A stretch of DNA of 64,000 bases from Leucothrix pacifica (GTDB taxonomy: Bacteria; Pseudomonadota; Gammaproteobacteria; Thiotrichales; Thiotrichaceae), in NCBI RefSeq assembly GCF_003172875.1, contig NZ_QGKM01000001.1, forward strand, positions 55,078 to 119,077. Direction: 5' to 3'. Shown here one piece after another: positions 62,317 to 64,000 of this stretch. A program made the position numbers and the translations under genes. Below the pieces are notes generated by a model. The model was not told where the DNA came from. It ran no database searches and was given only the letters and a program-made list of their open reading frames with translations. Within the stretch, counting starts at the first letter, position 1, and every line of letters begins with the position of its first letter.

Positions 62317-62718
62317 ATGATTACCGGACTAAACCATATTACCTTAGCCGTCAGTGACCTTGAGCGATCACTGCATTTCTACACAGAGTTACTCGGCTTA
62401 AAAGGCCACGTTGCCTGGGAAAATGGCGCTTATTTGTCGGTGGGCTCATTATGGCTTTGCTTGTCAGTTGACCAAATTGGTGAGAAAAATGATTACACCC
62501 ATTTTGCTTTTAGCGTCTCAAAAAGTGACTTTGAGGACTGTTGTAACAAACTATTAAACAGTGGTGTCGAGCAATGGAAGATCAATAAAAGTGAAGGGGA
62601 TTCATTGTATTTCCTAGATCCTGACGGCCACAAGTTAGAGTTACATGTGGGAGGCTTGGAAAGTCGACTAGAGAGCTTGCGAGATAATCCTTATAGTAAG
62701 ATGCGATGGCTGAGTTAA
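62317..62718 (+). CDS. fosA: FosA-type glutathione S-transferase (fosfomycin resistance protein)
   Basis: A 133-residue vicinal-oxygen-chelate enzyme. MITGLNHITLAVSDLERSLH, then GAYLSVGSLWLCLS, YTHFAF, SEGDSLYFLDPDGHKLELHV match FosA closely. Metal ligands are H7, H62 and E108; the K+-loop text SEGDS is present. FosA adds glutathione to fosfomycin and opens the epoxide. ATG at 62317 is chosen; the longer open frame from 62191 overlaps the DUF3726 gene. It looks like a native chromosomal copy. Confidence 0.92.
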   Translation: MITGLNHITLAVSDLERSLHFYTELLGLKGHVAWENGAYLSVGSLWLCLSVDQIGEKNDYTHFAFSVSKSDFEDCCNKLLNSGVEQWKINKSEGDSLYFLDPDGHKLELHVGGLESRLESLRDNPYSKMRWLS

Positions 62719-62772
62719 ACCATCAAACTTAGTCCAGCAGTTTCTCAAGCGCACAGGAAATAAAGAGACATT

Positions 62773-63231
62773 ATGTTAAATTTTAGAGAAGCCATCCCAA
62801 GCGATATCCCACAATTACTGCTACTTGAGCAATGCCTTGTTGACGCCGAAAGACCATTTAACACAGCAATCAAACCGGGCAACCCGACTTACTATGATAT
62901 TGAGGATTTGGTATCCAATGATAATGCCTGCCTTTTGGTGGTAGAAGAATCAGGCAAGATCATCGGTACGGGTTACGCCCAGATAAGAAAGTCTAAGGAT
63001 TCGCTCCAGCATGAATTTCATGCATATCTCGGTTTTATGTATGTCGACCCTGAGCAGCGCGGCAAAGGTATCAATCAAGACCTGATAGCCCGCCTGATTT
63101 CATGGAGTAAAAACAAAGGCATTCATGACTTATATCTGGATGTTTACTCACAAAATGAGGCGGCAATTAAAGCCTATGAGAAGGTAGGGTTCGAGCCTTG
63201 TTTGTTGGAGATGAAACTAAAAACAACTTAG
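62773..63231 (+). CDS. GNAT-family N-acetyltransferase
   Basis: A 152-residue single-domain acetyltransferase. FREAIPSDIPQLLLLE starts the fold, HAYLGFMYVDPEQRGKGINQ is motif A with the acetyl-CoA loop QRGKGI, and YLDVYSQNEAAIKAYEKVGF is motif B. The substrate is unknown. AAAGAGACATT precedes the ATG. It follows fosA by 54 bases. Confidence 0.9.
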   Translation: MLNFREAIPSDIPQLLLLEQCLVDAERPFNTAIKPGNPTYYDIEDLVSNDNACLLVVEESGKIIGTGYAQIRKSKDSLQHEFHAYLGFMYVDPEQRGKGINQDLIARLISWSKNKGIHDLYLDVYSQNEAAIKAYEKVGFEPCLLEMKLKTT

Positions 63232-63316
63232 AGGCAATCTCAATTTATAAAAAAACTTATTATATTGCTTTAGTTATAGCTATGTTGTAGTTTCGTCTAA
63301 CTATCAGTCGACTACA

Positions 63317-63808
63317 GTGATTATCGACGATTCATTGAAGAAGGACAAGGATATAGTCATGGCTGCCGTGACAACATACGGGCCTTCACTAGAATATGCG
63401 GATGACTCACTAAAGAAGGATAAAGATATAGTCATGACAGCTGTTGCTCAAAGTGGCGAAGCACTTGAGTATGCTGATTTAAGCTTAAGAGGTGACCTGG
63501 AAGTCGTACTAACGGCAGTTGATGACTCCACATCAGCATTTCAATATGCCAGTGAATCACTCAGGACAGATAAAGAATCAACTCTCAAAGTAACGAAAGA
63601 AGAGCCTCTAAGTATGGCTTTTGCTAGTGATGAACTTAAAAAAGACAAAAATTTTGTCTTGGAAGTACTGGATCAGAGCTGGGACTCTTACGGTGCCTTT
63701 CAACATGTAGATCATTCGCTGAAGTCAGATGAGGAAGTTGTGCTCAAAGCGATTGATAGCTCATCCTCCGCTTTTAAGTATGCTGATAGCTCACTTAGTC
63801 GACCCTGA
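63317..63808 (+). CDS. DUF4116 repeat protein, probably truncated at both ends
   Basis: A 163-residue chain of DUF4116 repeats of about 25-33 residues, each of the form DDSLKKDKDIVMAAV...LEYAD, seen at least five times with variations. The start is GTG at 63317 with no clear ribosome site, and the frame is open for another 22 codons upstream without a start, so the N-terminus may be lost. The last repeat ends abruptly (KYADSSL, then SRP and stop) next to an IS element, which suggests the IS truncated the gene. Function unknown. Confidence 0.7.
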   Translation: MIIDDSLKKDKDIVMAAVTTYGPSLEYADDSLKKDKDIVMTAVAQSGEALEYADLSLRGDLEVVLTAVDDSTSAFQYASESLRTDKESTLKVTKEEPLSMAFASDELKKDKNFVLEVLDQSWDSYGAFQHVDHSLKSDEEVVLKAIDSSSSAFKYADSSLSRP

Positions 63809-63862
63809 AAAACCATCAAAGCCCTTGATAGTTAAAGGAAAACCCTCTTTAAAGCATGGTCA

Positions 63863-63906
63863 TTTCGACCAGAAAGGGTAAAATGAACGCTCTTTTCTGG
63901 TCGAAA
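63863..63906 (+). mobile_element. Hairpin near the left end of an IS5-type element
   Basis: TTTCGACCAGAAA (63863-63875) and TTTCTGGTCGAAA (63894-63906) are perfect 13-base complements. They lie just upstream of the transposase start and could form part of the IS leader or an end structure that limits read-through. The outer IS end is probably near 63800 but its terminal repeat cannot be checked because the element is cut by the window edge. Confidence 0.5.
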
Positions 63907-63914
63907 GGTTCAAG

Positions 63915-64000
63915 ATGCTCACACCTGACTCTCCCCACCACCAAACCAATTTATTTGGCCCGGATCTGTTGCTACAGCTTGATCCCAACGATCCATTGCT
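63915..64000 (+). mobile_element. 5' end of an IS5-type transposase gene, cut by the window
   Basis: From ATG 63915 the reading frame gives MLTPDSPHHQTNLFGPDLLL followed by QLDPNDPL to the window edge. The pattern H.QTNLFG.DLL.QLDP.DPL is typical of the N-terminus of IS5-group DDE transposases. Only 28 codons are visible. Confidence 0.82.

Noticed and set aside
1..64000. tRNA, rRNA, tmRNA or CRISPR arrays
   Set aside because: Looked for cloverleaf-like and tandem-repeat patterns on both strands and saw none; a covariance search would be needed to be certain.

Overview
The window looks like chromosomal DNA of a free-living, probably marine or brackish gammaproteobacterium. The grounds are moderate GC, well-formed Shine-Dalgarno sites, many short operons, and a gene mix typical of Proteobacteria (fdxA, cysH, mtnN, aroA, ilvE, csp, DedA, BCCT and TRAP-free solute uptake, sarcosine/dimethylglycine-type flavoenzymes, L-2-hydroxyglutarate oxidase). 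A relative of the Thiotrichales (for example Leucothrix or Thiothrix) is my guess from overall feel and cannot be proven from the sequence alone. No rRNA, tRNA or CRISPR array was recognised.

Layout. 1-4.2 kb: an EAL-domain signalling protein cut by the left edge, an MFS transporter, and a cysH/thioredoxin-fold pair for sulfate assimilation. 4.2-9.4 kb (minus strand): ribH2 under a clear FMN riboswitch, whose expression platform (Shine-Dalgarno sequestor and competing anti-sequestor) can be read directly; then a nucleoside-type ABC importer (ATPase and two permeases) lacking its binding protein. 9.4-13.7 kb: lhgO, sseA, an esterase, fdxA and an XRE-cupin regulator. 13.8-20.5 kb: a DUF1703-type AAA/PD-(D/E)XK protein and two large exported proteins with internal repeats. 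20.8-28.2 kb: dimethylglycine/sarcosine-dehydrogenase-like enzyme plus MFS, SGNH hydrolase, ald with a divergent Lrp-type regulator, and mtnN. 28.5-36.5 kb: an ABC1/UbiB kinase-like protein, a tandem TIR-TIR protein, a PIN/RHH toxin-antitoxin pair, RluA, ilvE, and a 737-residue CHAT (caspase-like) protein preceded by a 90-residue conserved protein. 36.7-41.5 kb: a cold-shock gene with promoter, leader and terminator, DedA, an oxidoreductase, a TIGR03084-like protein and aroA.

41.7-58.1 kb appears to be a catabolic island for nitrogenous osmolytes or modified amino acids: a DAO-type flavoenzyme flanked by two copies of a palindromic repeat, a LysR gene split by a frameshift, a BCCT transporter, a diaminopropionate-ammonia-lyase-like PLP enzyme, an M24 peptidase, a TauD dioxygenase, a sulfotransferase-like protein, a second LysR, an aldehyde dehydrogenase and a membrane dipeptidase. 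Inserted in it (51.2-54.6 kb) is a small accessory block: a decayed hipB copy, a 59-residue unknown ORF behind an inverted repeat, an intact hipBA operon, an Mrr-like nuclease gene carrying an amber codon at codon 4, and a DinJ-like antitoxin/PIN pair.

58.1-64 kb is another accessory stretch: a PIN/RHH module whose promoter and palindromic operator run into the start codon, a GNAT gene broken by a late TGA, a lipoprotein, an unknown 603-residue protein coupled to a DUF3726 protein, fosA, another GNAT, a DUF4116 repeat protein, and the 5' end of an IS5-type element at the right edge. Four toxin-antitoxin modules, a TIR-TIR protein, a CHAT protein, an Mrr relic and several broken genes give the second half the look of a turnover-prone region.
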